Below are positions 36,391 through 48,119 of a DNA stretch of 64,000 nt, in pieces. The position numbers and the translations under genes were made by a program. Origin of the DNA: Clavaria fumosa (taxonomy: Eukaryota; Basidiomycota; Agaricomycetes; Agaricales; Clavariaceae). Position 1 is the first letter of the stretch, and every line of letters begins with the position of its first letter. The notes beneath the pieces are model-generated. The model worked only from the letters and a program-made list of their open reading frames with translations, was not told where the DNA came from and did no database searches. The DNA is taken from contig OX637794.1 in assembly GCA_951802425.1 (NCBI GenBank), positions 4,712,001-4,776,000 on the forward strand, given 5' to 3'.

Positions 36391-39300
36391 ATGTCCGTCA
36401 CGGACTCAGATGCATCTCAATTGCTCCGGAATGCTCTTTCAGTTCAAAAGGCGTCTGAACCAGTGCAGGAGAACAACATGCAACGAATTTCTCCTCGAGC
36501 ATATATGGATTATTTGCTCGCACCCCCCGGTGACTCCAGTCACCTATCTCGAGTTCCGACCTACAATCTCCACGGCCTTGCGCATTCGCAGAGCTCATCT
36601 CAACTTGAGCGACAGCCAGAGCCAGGGGGCTCTCAAAAAGGCGCCGTATCAGACCGCAGGGAGGCCAAGCAGAGTTCCCTGTCCATGATCCGATCTACCC
36701 TACCACACACAGCGGCGCATACTGTACCCTCACCCTATCCAAATCCACAATTCCCCGCAGCAGGGCAGACAACATCTGGTATTAAGGCAGTACGTCCTTG
36801 AAAACAGCCTGCAGGCACTCGTTATCACTGATTTTATTTTTCTCCTTTGTAGACCAGAGCCACGACGCCTCAATCCCGTCCAGTGGCACACAATACCAAA
36901 GGCCCTGCACAGAAATTCTTCCCATCTTCGCACTTCGATGATAGCGATTTGTCATCGCAAGACTCCTTCGCTGAACGCATTTCGCCGGACCCTGTTCTTG
37001 ATTATATCAATCAAAATAAAGCTTTTGACATGCCACTGTCGGAACTTGGAAGGCCTTCTACCCAAGAGACGCACATTACCGCCAGCACCGTTTTCAGGTC
37101 CCCAATCCGTCCGCCAGTAAATGTGAAGTCCCCAATTCGGCCTCCTGCAGGCGTGACGCGTATCGTGCCCCATAACGACCGCATTTTAGTGGCTGGTACA
37201 CCATCGAACTCGGAAGATTCACAGTCACAGCGATCTCCATCAGGTACTCAGCCTATTTTATACTCCCAACAACAGGAAGGATCGGATTCCCAAAATTTCA
37301 TCAGTAACCTTGGCCGTCAACGTGTTGAATATGATGTCGACAGCATCGACCTTGCCGTGGACGTGCCATCCAGTGATTCCTCGCAGCTCTCATCGTCGTA
37401 TGAGCGCCTGTTGGGCGGCGAACCAGAGCCCGCAAGAGAAACTCAGCGAACCCAACCTGCGGAAATCGAGGCTACTCAGCCTTCTTCTGAAAATGAGAAC
37501 ACGATAGCAGACGTTGTTGCCACGCCTCCCCTCCAGGATGTGCCACTTCCTCTTGTCGGTGCCGCGTCTTCTGTATCTCACGCGGCTGCACGGATGACCA
37601 TCTCGACCGGTTCGACTAATCCGCGTAGCCTCATCAACACGATCAATCCAAACAAAGCATGGCGTTTCGCGAGAGCTGTACAAGAGAGAGAACAGCGAGA
37701 GACACGGCAGCCTGGGCTCTTCGCTGGCCAGCCTACCGGCGTTGGAGTGCTTCCCGCCACCCGAGTTGCGGAAATTACAGTGATCCCTCCTCCCGGAAGT
37801 AATGACATAGTTCCAGAAACGCCACAACCTGGCCATTCCAAAGCTAGCTCAATGCAAGTTTTAGAGACCCCACGGCTTGTTGCACCATCTTCGCCCCTTG
37901 TTGCCCCTCGCAAAGCTCGTAATTTGGACCCGGTACATCTGGAGACTGTGCCAGACTCCGAGCCTCAGCCGGTGGAAGAATCTCCTATTCAGCCCCGGCA
38001 GTTCAGGAAAGGCTCATCGACGAGTCCTGTGAAGAAAATCCGCAATGATCACCAAGTTGAAGTCGCGCCAGATTCGATTCCCGCGAGAGAGGAAGAAGAG
38101 GAAGAGGAGAAAGATATCCCTCTGTTAGCTGCCTCTAAACGTACACACGCGATGAGCGTGGAGGCGGAGACGGTGTCCAAGCTTACGAAGAGAGATTATG
38201 GAAAGGGAGTGGCCTCTACCAAGTCCGACGAAAGTCTCTTCATGCCGCCACCCCCTCCAAAGGTATAGTCAGTGCATGCTGGATATTCTGAACCAACTAA
38301 CCTTCGGATACTCAGAAAAAAGGCACGAGGAACGCTAGGCCTTCGTCTTCTCGAGCGAAAAAAGGCAAGGCGAAACAGACTAAGACTGGTGGCACAACTG
38401 GACAAACTCGTCAAACTGCTAAGCGAAAGCATCAGTCGCCGACCGTGGTTCCTTCTTCAGCCCCGGAACAAGATCAGCTTTTACTTTCGGGCACAGGCAA
38501 GGATGGAGCGAGTACTTGCTCCGGGACCTTTAGCGAACGGAGCCGGTCTCTCACTTTGCTCCCCTCTCGTTCAAAGAAGCGCCGTGTAGTAACTGAGTCT
38601 GACGAAGAGGCGGCGACGTTCAGACAACCTGCTTTGTCTAAAGTAGAGGAATCTACGGAGCCGGATGACGACCGCTCGGTGGACGACGAAGCTTACAGCG
38701 AGTCACATTTCATGTCCGGGAGACGAAGACAGGCCACTCGTACTGCGACCACATTCTCGCGGTCGTCTACAAGGATGAGCACAAGGTCATTTGTGGCGCA
38801 CGCCCCTAGACGCAGCAAAGGGGTTCACCACATCAACCGCACCCTGAAGCCAATGCCCACTAGGGTCTTGGCGCTTTGGAAAAGGGATAGCAATTACTAC
38901 CCTGGGGTCATTCGCAAGCATTTACACGGAACACGATACAATGTTTTGTTTGATGACGATGATGAAGATGACGTAAGCCTGAAAGATATTCGACGCGCCG
39001 AAGTCAGGGAAGGAGACCAGGTCATACTGGATGCGGACGGGCAAAGGGTGGATGTAGTGCGGGTCAAAAAAGGGGCAACAGGGCTCATCATTTCAGTGCA
39101 GACGGAAGGCGAAGAGTCAGAGGAGCTTGAGGTCGAAATGGGCGATATCCTTGTCCCCGTTCGAACCATCTTGAGTCACTGGGAGGATCGTCGCCTCGAA
39201 GCAAATTCAATCGTGACGTGCGAGGAAGCTGACCGTATGGGCGCTTCGCAAACGCTGATCTTAGCGAAGACGGGTCTCGTCACGACCCTCTCACCCGGCA

Positions 39301-40096
39301 CGTCTGGCTCCGCAGAACTGAGAAAGCAAGTGAGACAGATGGTCGAGAGTAACGGTGGCGTTGTTCTGGAAGACTTTTCACGTGTCATCTCGATGAATGG
39401 GAAGCAGTTGAATGGGAAGCAGACGCCGCGCACGAAGCGGCGGTGGGTTGCTGAAGGCCAGAACGTTCATTGGAAAAACCTGGACATCAATCGGTTGTTC
39501 CTTCTGTCGGACGATGCCAGCCTGAAACCTAAATATCTGGAGGCGATTGCCTTGGGTATACCATGTCTTTCGATAAATTGGCTTCACGACATTACCCAGG
39601 GTCATCATCATTCATCGGTGCGTGCGCTTGCTATTTAAAGCTGCTGTCGTGTAGCTCAGAGGGCTTGTGCCAGGGCCCCATGAACTGGCACCAGTATCTG
39701 CTGCCACAGGGCTACGCTCACGGTTTGAACGCTCGAGTCTCACAATTCGTGGACCTCGACTGGTGCAACAGCCCTGAACACCTTCAACAAATCATGAACA
39801 ACACTGTCGCGCCCAAACTACTCAAAGGAAAATCAGTCTTGTTCATTCAGGCGGAACACCTGCCGGATGCGGCCCCTGCGACGCCGGTCCCCCGTATTTT
39901 ACTGGCCATGGGAGCGAGTCGCCTGGAGGTTGTCGCTGATGAAAACTTCGCATCTCAAGAATTATCAAAATATGATTATCTGATAGTCAAGGAAGGTGAA
40001 CTACCAATACAGGGGGAGGACGTGGTCTGCGTCGATTTTGCTTGGATCAAAGGATGTCTCATCGCTGGAAGGCTTCTCGATATTCAAAACTACTAA
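36391..40096 (+). CDS. DNA damage checkpoint mediator, Tudor-BRCT (Crb2/Rad9/53BP1-like)
   Basis: Chromatin-bound adaptor of the DNA damage checkpoint. Four exons: 36391-36789, 36853-38262, 38316-39617 and 39662-40096. The N-terminal ~650 residues are disordered and rich in SQ/TQ sites (for example SQDSF, STQET, EATQPSSE), targets of ATM/ATR kinases. A Tudor-like segment follows (TRVLALWKRDSNYYPGVIRK, GTRYNVLFDDDDEDDVSLKD, then GDQVILDADGQRVDVVRV). Two BRCT repeats close the protein: the first with VRQMVESNGGVVLEDFSRVI and GIPCLSINWLHDI, the second from LLKGKSVLFIQAEHLP to VVCVDFAWIKGCLIAGRLLD. This domain order matches Crb2 and 53BP1. Total about 1180 residues. A Lys/Arg-rich stretch follows the acidic run near 38090. 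Confidence 0.85.
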
Positions 40097-41808
40097 TGTA
40101 CATGAGCTGGATGAATTTCTTGTAGACATCTTAATGCTTGGATTTATATTACCCTTACATACACTGATAGCTTGTGATGTCTGTATCATAATGGCCTCCA
40201 TCATCTCTATTGTTTGTTTAACTAAACCCAAAAAAACCATCAGGAAAAGCCTCCTTTGCTAGGCATGATCTAAATTTGTTCTAATACAGTCTAGTCTATC
40301 AAAAAGATGCTAATTTGGCTCTAGCACAACTCCATAAATTGCAAATCTGGCTCTAAACCTATTCTAGATGAGATTAGTCATCTCTAGTGAGTTCTCATTT
40401 CAAACTAGTACTAAGATGGTCTAGCCCAACTCCAAACATTGCAAATGCTGTTCTAAATCCTCTGCATCACAGGCAGCAGTCACTCACTGGACAAGGTAAG
40501 GCATCCACTATGTATTTGCCTGGTCTTGGAGGTACAAAGAGGACATGATTCCAATCAGTGGTGAATTTCTGTGGCTTCCCCAAAAACCATTCCAATCAGT
40601 GGTGAATTTCTGTCACTTCCCCAAAAACCATATAATGCACTGTGGCTGTTGCTATTTCTAAAGCCTCATGCTTTCTGTCACAGGCCGTTACGTCACGCTG
40701 TCGCGTGAATACAGCGGAGTTGCCCACTGGCAACCCCACTACGGAGGCGCCTCAACACATGCTTAGCTGTTCAGATTCACCTCAACAGTTTGGTATCTAG
40801 TGTGCCTCAGATCCACTGGTCTGCTCTTTGGCCAGTCATTCTCTAACAAATGGATGCAGTTGGTCACCTGGCGTACCGACATATCATGCGATATCGGGCT
40901 TGTATGAATTAATTTTTTTGGCAGTGTAACCACTAAACGCGAGCTTGTCGACAACGATGGTCAAAGACAGGCCGCGGTGCAACACAACCGCGCCGCAACT
41001 TACCGTGTCTGTGCTTAAAGGCCATGATATCTGAAATAGAGCCGGCAGAGGTATGTGTGATGGAGTTGAGAACGCAGAACTTGAGAATGGTTCAGGTTAT
41101 AATGGTTCAGGTTATGGGTTTACAGTCTTTGTGCTTGATTCGCCGAGTGACGGCTAGCCCACCACTAAAGAACCACAGAAGTCGCGAAGGCTGGTAATGG
41201 TAGTGGGGAACATGACTGCTTCTACTTGATGACGACAGGTTGTCCAGCGACAAAGTCAAACATGGCAAGCCGAGAAAAAAAAAAGAAGCCTTTAAGCAGC
41301 GGCGAGAAAAGGCGAATACGTGCGATCGGCGAAGTGTGTTTGCTCTAGTCTAATCTGTGGTTCGAGTGCTCTGAGGACCATCTCACTACTGTGTCACTCT
41401 CCATCAGCAAAATAGCTTGGGTGTTGGAGCTATGTCACTCCGGAATATGATCAGATTCGATTTCTGCCCACTGCGATATGAAGGTCAGCAGTTCTTGACT
41501 AACTCATCCATCCTGTGTCACTCATCTGATGAACTCGCATTTTCTATAGCCCTGGGCTAAGCCAGCGACGAATGGAGAACAGAGACATAGAGGTATCCAG
41601 CCCTTAGAATTAACTGTTGGGATGCCAGTCCGTGACAATCCAATGTTGACCCACCCACTAGCAAAATCTCTGCAGTCTTCGACCCTCTCTTGCTCAAACT
41701 TAATCCTCAACGACTTTATACTGTCGAGGTCTGCCTTGTCGTCAAAAAACAAATAATGCCAGTGAGTACGAGCGGAGCTCTCAAGAAAGCTGTATTTCCT
41801 ACCCGACA
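40097..41808. repeat. AT-rich repeat debris
   Basis: Markedly more AT-rich than the neighbouring genes, with no coding potential. It contains two diverged copies of a ~45-bp unit (near 40314-40358 and 40412-40458, sharing CTCCA-A-ATTGCAAAT), a 41-bp tandem pair at 40549-40630, and a 15-bp tandem pair at 41086-41115 (AATGGTTCAGGTTAT). It looks like decayed transposon sequence, but no clear termini were found. Confidence 0.55.
40549..40630. repeat. 41-bp tandem repeat, two copies
   Basis: Units 40549-40589 and 40590-40630 begin TTCCAATCAGTGGTGAATTT and end CTTCCCCAAAAACCA. They differ at two adjacent bases (GG versus CA). Confidence 0.85.
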
Positions 41809-42950
41809 TCGATGGCCTCTGGAACCCCAAGGATATCATCACCCGCGATGTCTGTGTAATCGGAGGTGGCGCCTCGGGGGCCTATGCCGCCATCCGTCTT
41901 TGCGATAAGAGCGTAGCCTTGGTCGAGCGGACAAGCCGACTTGGCGACCTATCTCGATCCTGCTACCCACACCACGATCGATTTTGGCGGTCCCTTTCTA
42001 CCATAACGTGGATATTGTGAAGAATTTTTTGCCCGTTTCGACATCCCCACGAAGAAGGCAGAGTTTCCCTTGCACACGAAGGAATACGTGGACTTGCGCA
42101 CTGGCAGAGTTGTCGACGGATTTGCGTCCAGCGATCCAACTGCTGCGCTAGGCGCATACGCCGCGCCGTATTTGGTGACGAAATGGCAGGAGCAGGTCTT
42201 CCGGGATCGGATCTGGAAGATCGAGGCACGCTTCCAAGTACGGGTACTAGCTGTATGGAAAAGCCCAGGCCGCCCTGGGCGCTGCCAACGCGCTCTTGCT
42301 CTGCAGCCACGCCGTCCTCACCAAGCGCTCCGCAATCCACGTTAACATGGTCATCTCGACGCCTTCCGGGCCGAAACTCATTGTTGCAAAGAAGCTTCTC
42401 GTGACCATCCCCCCAACGATACACAACCTCGCGCACTTCGACCTCGACCACACAGAGCGTTCGTTGTTCCAGCAGTTCAAATCGAGAGGGTATTGCACCG
42501 CCCTGATCTGTAACAACAGTCTCCCGGACAATATCTACTACAAAAACACAGGTGCGAACACGCCATATAACCTTTCACTGCTCCCAGCAGCCTACATTAT
42601 CGCCCCTACGGTCGTTCGGGGGCTGCACAGTGTACTATACGGCAGTCTCCAGCCGCTCTCTAATGAAGAAGTCAAGAAAGACATCATCGCGACCGTGCAG
42701 CGGCTACGGACCGTGAGGAAGCTGCCGAACACGAAATTCGAGTTCTCCGCGTTTTCGAATCATGAGCCGTTCGAGCTCATGGTCCCCGCCAGTGCCATCA
42801 AGGCAGGATTTTATCGGCAGATGGACGCGCTCCAGGCACACCGGCAGACGTGTTATTCCGGCGCTGCTTTCCATTCACACAATTCTTCGTTGCTGTGGCA
42901 TTTCACTGAGGCGCTGTTGTCTCGCATCGTCATGTGGTACAAATTTTAAA
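41809..42950 (+). pseudogene. Broken FAD-dependent oxidoreductase
   Basis: The start of the Rossmann fold is clear ([19 protein letters not shown], then [13 protein letters not shown]), and the C-terminal half is clear too (LVTIPPTIHNLAHFDLD and NTGANTPYNLSLLP). Between them the frame shifts at least twice: [20 protein letters not shown] and FARFDIPTKKAEFPLHTKEY lie in different frames with no usable introns. A piece of perhaps 80 residues expected between LVTKWQ and YGKAQAALGAANALLL is missing, with a stop between. No signal peptide or start codon is found. This family resembles beta-cyclopiazonate dehydrogenase-type FAD/NAD(P)-binding oxidoreductases. It directly follows the AT-rich repeat region. 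Confidence 0.75.
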
Positions 42951-44300
42951 TCTGGCGGTCACGCCTGGCAGAACTACCTTCCATTTATTGTGATTTTTTG
43001 TTGGTTTCTCTTCCATGTTCCACAGACTGTTTTTGCATTCAAGACGATACTGGTCTGTCCGACCGCTACCCGAATAAACCATTCAAGGCGTTCCATTAAC
43101 ACGGGCTTCTGCGTCGCTGCCACTAAGTGGAAAGCACACAGATGTGTATACAACTCCTAGCGCTTCTATGTCGTGATGATCATGTGTATGTCCCAATGTG
43201 CGGCTGAGCGGAAGGCCTTGTCTTCGGATAATGGCGTGAAGACATAAGAGCAAGTGCCGTACGCGATCGCACTTGGGGACGGCTGTAACGACGTGAGGAC
43301 AGTATCGTTTTGCACGCCACAAGTACACCCGAAAAGAGGCGTCTGCGTAGCATGCCGCTTGGTACCGTGATGGCCGAGGCGCGGCGGTACGACCGCTCGC
43401 TCTCCCTTAGAATTCCACGCAACCACGTCCATACGAATTTGCGACTTGCATGCGGTACCTCTGGGCGCATCTCGACAGCTTTGCCGCTTGGGAGCAGAAC
43501 ACTTGTAATGGTAAATCTTGCAAGGGTAAAAGCGGCAATACCCGTGTGAACAGCATAATTTGACAACCGAAATTGTGAATTAATGAACAGGCTGCTTGAC
43601 TAGGATCTAAGACGTTTGTACTGACGATGTTAACGCCAACGCATATCCTCGCGCGAGTGACGGTGCTGCCTGAACCAGTGCGCTCTATGCTGAGCATACG
43701 CGGGTTGAATGCGGGAACGAGTGCTACTGTGAGATGAGCCGTAGGTATGCGTCGATAGTGATGAGCTCAGAAGAACGTAATGTGCGATGCAAGCGATCCT
43801 GGGACAGTGCATTCACGTGCAGTAGATCACTCGCGACGCAGGTGTACCCTATTGCGGAAGGAGGACCTGCTCGCTGTATAGCATCCAAGCGCACAGAATG
43901 TGGCTAGGGCGCTGCTTAAGCATGTATTGGACAACGTAGCAGAGGAAAACTTGTAGAGCACGGCGACGCGGGGCAGGGTTGCTTACGAGGCGAAGGGCTA
44001 TCGTCAGCATTGGAACGCAGGTGCAGAAACGGCTAGTAGTTCGTTTGACGTGGCGACCAATGCGCAGCTGGACTGTTGGCTCGGTGGTTGTTACAAAGTG
44101 ACACGTGCCACGCGCCACCGCCACATGTGGAAACTGCTCAATTTGCCGACGATCGGATACCCCATTTCTGCTTTACCCTTTCCAACGATCTGCAGACACT
44201 GATACTGACACTGACGGACTCGATCACCGTAACCCAGACACCGCGGGCGCTGCGATTGTCACCCTAGGCGCATACAACCACATTTTAAAGAAGGTCGTCT
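42951..44300. other. Intergenic region without a supported gene
   Basis: About 1.35 kb. Several short frames of 60-130 codons on the - strand are Arg/Ser-rich and share no phase or splice logic. I see no conserved domain. It may hold the promoter of the chromodomain gene. Confidence 0.4.
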
Positions 44301-47300
44301 ATGGAGGATGAGTATGATGTCGGTTAGTGTCATCCTTCTCATTCTTGGCGATATATATCTCACAGCACCTGAAGAGTCCATTGTCCAGGCACAAGTGGGA
44401 AGGAAACGAGGCAACAAAAAGTTCTGGGTACGTGGCGTGGCGTCTTCCGCAATGCATCCCTGGCGTTACTAACCCCATACCTCGAAACGCATAATTAGAA
44501 ATACTATGTTAAAGTATGTGTGCTTTCTTGTTGTATCAACATGGAACCTGAGATTTTGCTCTGTAGTGGAAAGACTTTGGCCATGAAGACAACACGTAAG
44601 TCCAGATTCTCATACCCTGTGTTATGTCTGACCTTCTCTCATCTCAGCTGGGAACCCGCAGAGTCATTTGGTGAAGGATCGACGATGATTCGCAAGTTTT
44701 GGGATTCCGTCTACGTTGACGGTCGCTTTTGGAACGATCTTTCAACCTTTGAGAAAGGCGAAACATTTACCCCGAATCAGGGTTCGCATCCACGATTTCA
44801 CCAGCTGCTACTTGTTCGTTAATCAGATAGCCAATCACAGAGCCGACGAAGGAACGCAAGCGCTCACAAGCCAACGTGACTAGGCCGCCTCCATCCCCTT
44901 CAGCGATGGTAAAGCCAGCAGGCGAATCTGGCACGGACAGGGGTGTCAGAAACAAACGTCGCGCTCGCTCACCTTCTATGGACCACGCAACTTCTAAGCG
45001 TGTGAGGAGGCGATCGGCCGATACTAGCGAAAGCTCTCAGTCGCCCAGCAACGCAACAACAAGCTCTTCATCAGGCTCATCACATGATGGCTTGGAGCCC
45101 GCGCCTGTTCTAACGTCCTCCAGAGGCCAGAAGCCATCTTCTGCACAAGATTGTCGGCCCCCAGGGACTTGGTCCGGTGAGATGAACAACATTTGAGTAG
45201 AAACACATCAGACTGATTCGTGTCTAAGCTGGCCACTGCAGAAGTACTCCGACATCTGACATACAAGGCAAGGGTTCACATAGTTTATTCTCACTCGAGG
45301 AGCCCTCCACGAACCGACCACATGCGGTAGCGCCCGTTTCGGGAAGCTCAGCGCCTCCCATTCCTGCAGCAGCGCTCTACGATCACAACTCAGGTAGCAC
45401 GAATGAACAAGACAAGGGTCCGCGAGGTTTGTTCACACCAGAGCCCCCCACGGATCAGCCACATGCGATCATGCCCAGTTCAGCGCCCCCTACACCTTCT
45501 CATTTTGCAGCAGCGCTGGACGATTATAACGCAGGTGACGCGTATGAACAAGACGACGGTTCGCAAAATCTGTTCACTTTGGAGCCCCCCGTGAATCGGC
45601 CATATGCGGTCACATCAGTTTCGGGAAGCTCAATTCCTTCTTATATTGCAGCAGCGCTCGAAGATTACGACTCGGGTGGTGTGAATGAACAAGACGAGGG
45701 TCCGCAAAGTTTGTTCACACTGGATCCTCCCACGAATTGGCCACATGTGGTCACAGCCGTTTCGGAAAGCTCACCGCCTCCATTTCTTTCTCATATCGCA
45801 GCAGCGCTCGACGATTGCGACTCAGGTGGCGCGAATGAACAAGGCGAGGGTTCGCGAATTCTGTTCGCATCGGAGCCCCCCACGAATCGGCCACACGCGA
45901 TCCCGCTCATTTCGGGGAGTTTAGCACCTCCTACTTCTTCTCATATATTAGTGCTCGACGACTACAACTCAGGCGGCCCGAATGAACAAGACAAGGGTTC
46001 GCAGAGTTTGCCTACACCGGAACCCTCAATTACGGAGACAAGGACAATCACACCCGTTTTGAATAACTCTGCGTCTTTCCTTCCTCCCCACCTTGCTGGA
46101 GCAGCGCTCGACAACCACGACTCAGGCGGGGCGAGTGAACAAGACGAATGTTTGGGTTTGCGAAATTTGTTAGCACCGGAACCCTCAATGAATGGGCCAT
46201 CTGTAATCGCCCCCGTTTCGAAGAACTCAGAACCTTCCATTCCGATTTCTTCTCGTGTTGCTGGCGCGGCGCCAGACAATGATGACTCTGGTGACGCGAA
46301 TGAACTAGACGAGGGTCTGGGTTCGCGAAGTCTGTTCACACCGGAGCCTCCCATGAACAGGCCATCTACAATCACGCTCGTTTCGCAAAGCTCAGCGTCT
46401 CCAGATCCTTCTCATGTTGCTAGAGCAGCGCCTAGTGGTAGCGGGTCAAGTGGTGCAGATGTACAAGACGAGGGTTTGGGTTCTCGAAGTTTGTCTACCC
46501 TGGAAACCCCCACGAACAAGCGACGTGCAGTCAAGCCCGCTCCGAACGGCTCAGTACCCCTTCATCGTGCTAGAGCCGCGCAACCTCGCGTTAAGATGGT
46601 CGATGATTATGACTTGAGTGGCGCAGATGGAGTCGCCGCTGCTAAAGCCAAATTCCTTCAGCAAAAGGCTGGAACTAGCGATGCGTCATGCGTTGCAGAC
46701 CCTGCCCGAGTCGCAGCTCTTAAAGCCGGTCCTTCAAGAGGTATACCGGCGCGTAAAAGCTCGTTGCTCACATTTTCGAAAGGGACGCCGAAAGTTCTGA
46801 AGGCTAGTCACACTCGTCCGGCTCCTAGAACCCCATCTCAGGCGGCTCCGCAGCCTTCTGTTGCGTTGCGAGGACTGGACAATAGAACCTCAGTGGAACA
46901 CACTCAGACTGACGATACCACTCAGGAAATGTCAGCGCACGTCCCAACAGCAGAAGAGTTGCTTCAAATGACCGGCTACAGCGCCGACGATGCTGCGGCT
47001 CTTCCTGACTTCGATGATGAGGATGTGTTTGAGGATACGATCGTTCCCCAGAACAACTTAGATGCTCAAAGGTACGAGACGCCTCTCCTTGGAACGAATG
47101 CCGTTGAAACTCTGCTGGGCAGTTCCGCCATCGGCGCATCGTCTCAAACTACGACTTCTATGCCTAAGATCCAGAACCATTGCTGGAATCGTTCTACCAT
47201 CTTCGGACCTTTGTATGTGACCTTTACTTCTCTGTTCTGTCACTCTCCTTATGCGTGTATCACAGGGGCCTCGGAGCTGACACATTGCCGTCTGAAGTTC

Positions 47301-47886
47301 CCTCCAAACCGTAGGCATTCCTCCTGTCAATGCAGACATAATCTCATACTTAGCAGCTCACCTATGCGCCATCCTGCATTTACTCTTACCCTGGATTATT
47401 CTGTCACCGTTCCCGTCATTCTCAAAGATATCGGCTCATTTGGACAGGATTCTCCCTCCCTTAGGACTTTCATACTTCCTAGCATTCGAGCGCCACCAGG
47501 CAAGTTCTACAAAGATGAGCATGCTCTTGCTTTACTTGGCACACTCAGCAGTGGGTGGTCTAGCGCAAGAGTCTGTCTCAGCACAGATGCAGATGTGGCT
47601 CAGCGGCAAAATTTTGAGAAGTTCATATCGAGGTTGCAGATTTGCGAGCTGGTACGTCCTTGTACTTCTGCGTTTTAATCCGTCTGAATAAACTATGCAG
47701 TTCATTGCCATGAGTGGTACACAGGTGCTTGCTTTCTGCTCCTCAGAGAATCGAGACATCAGCAATCGGCTGGGTGTTACGCCACATCTTCTTGGTCTGT
47801 CTGGATGTGTGCTCGTGGCGCACGTGGTTATCGAGAATCATTCAGCGTTTGCTGAAGCTGCCATGCAATTTGATTCGTCATCTTAG
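44301..47886 (+). CDS. Chromodomain protein with nine tandem ~50-residue repeats
   Basis: Start ATG 44301. Exons join MEDEYDVAPEESIVQAQVG + RKRGNKKFW + KYYVK (15-nt exon 44499-44513) + WKDFGHEDNT + WEPAESFGEGSTMIRKFWDS, a chromodomain expected to bind methylated histone tails. After GETFTPNQ a splice leads to a basic, Ser-rich linker with nuclear-signal-like KRVRRR. From about 45272 to 46600 come nine degenerate repeats built on SLFTPEPPTNRPHA ... SHIAAALDDYDSGGANEQDE. Then follows a nearly intronless part with AEELLQMTGYSADDAAALPD and an unrecognised C-terminal domain ending FAEAAMQFDSSS after the last splice (acceptor just before 47701). About 1000 residues, probably a nuclear chromatin protein. 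The intron near 47212-47265 is 54 nt with no stop, so it could also be retained. Confidence 0.75.
45272..46620 (+). repeat. Coding tandem repeat array, nine units of 47-54 codons
   Basis: Each unit starts near Gly-(S/P)-(R/Q)-x-L-(F/S)-T-x-E-P-P and ends with NEQDE-like residues. The first five units are the most alike; the last four carry an extra Gly-Leu and a different second half. Unit boundaries fall near 45272, 45416, 45557, 45698, 45848, 45995, 46155, 46317 and 46470. Confidence 0.75.
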
Positions 47887-48119
47887 TTGAAACGACGGTT
47901 CATTATAAGAAATGCGCATCCTCATTCGGAGTGTGCACATTAACAGACATGTTGTTGCACGAAATAGTGATTGAAACCTGCCACATTCTCTGCTCTTTGG
48001 TTACGCAACTATTCAAGTTCGTCATGCAGCCGTTGATTTCATCACTTGGTCATGGCAATGACTTGATGACACATACACATGCGATTTGATTACATTTACA
48101 ATGCGAATTACATTGACTT

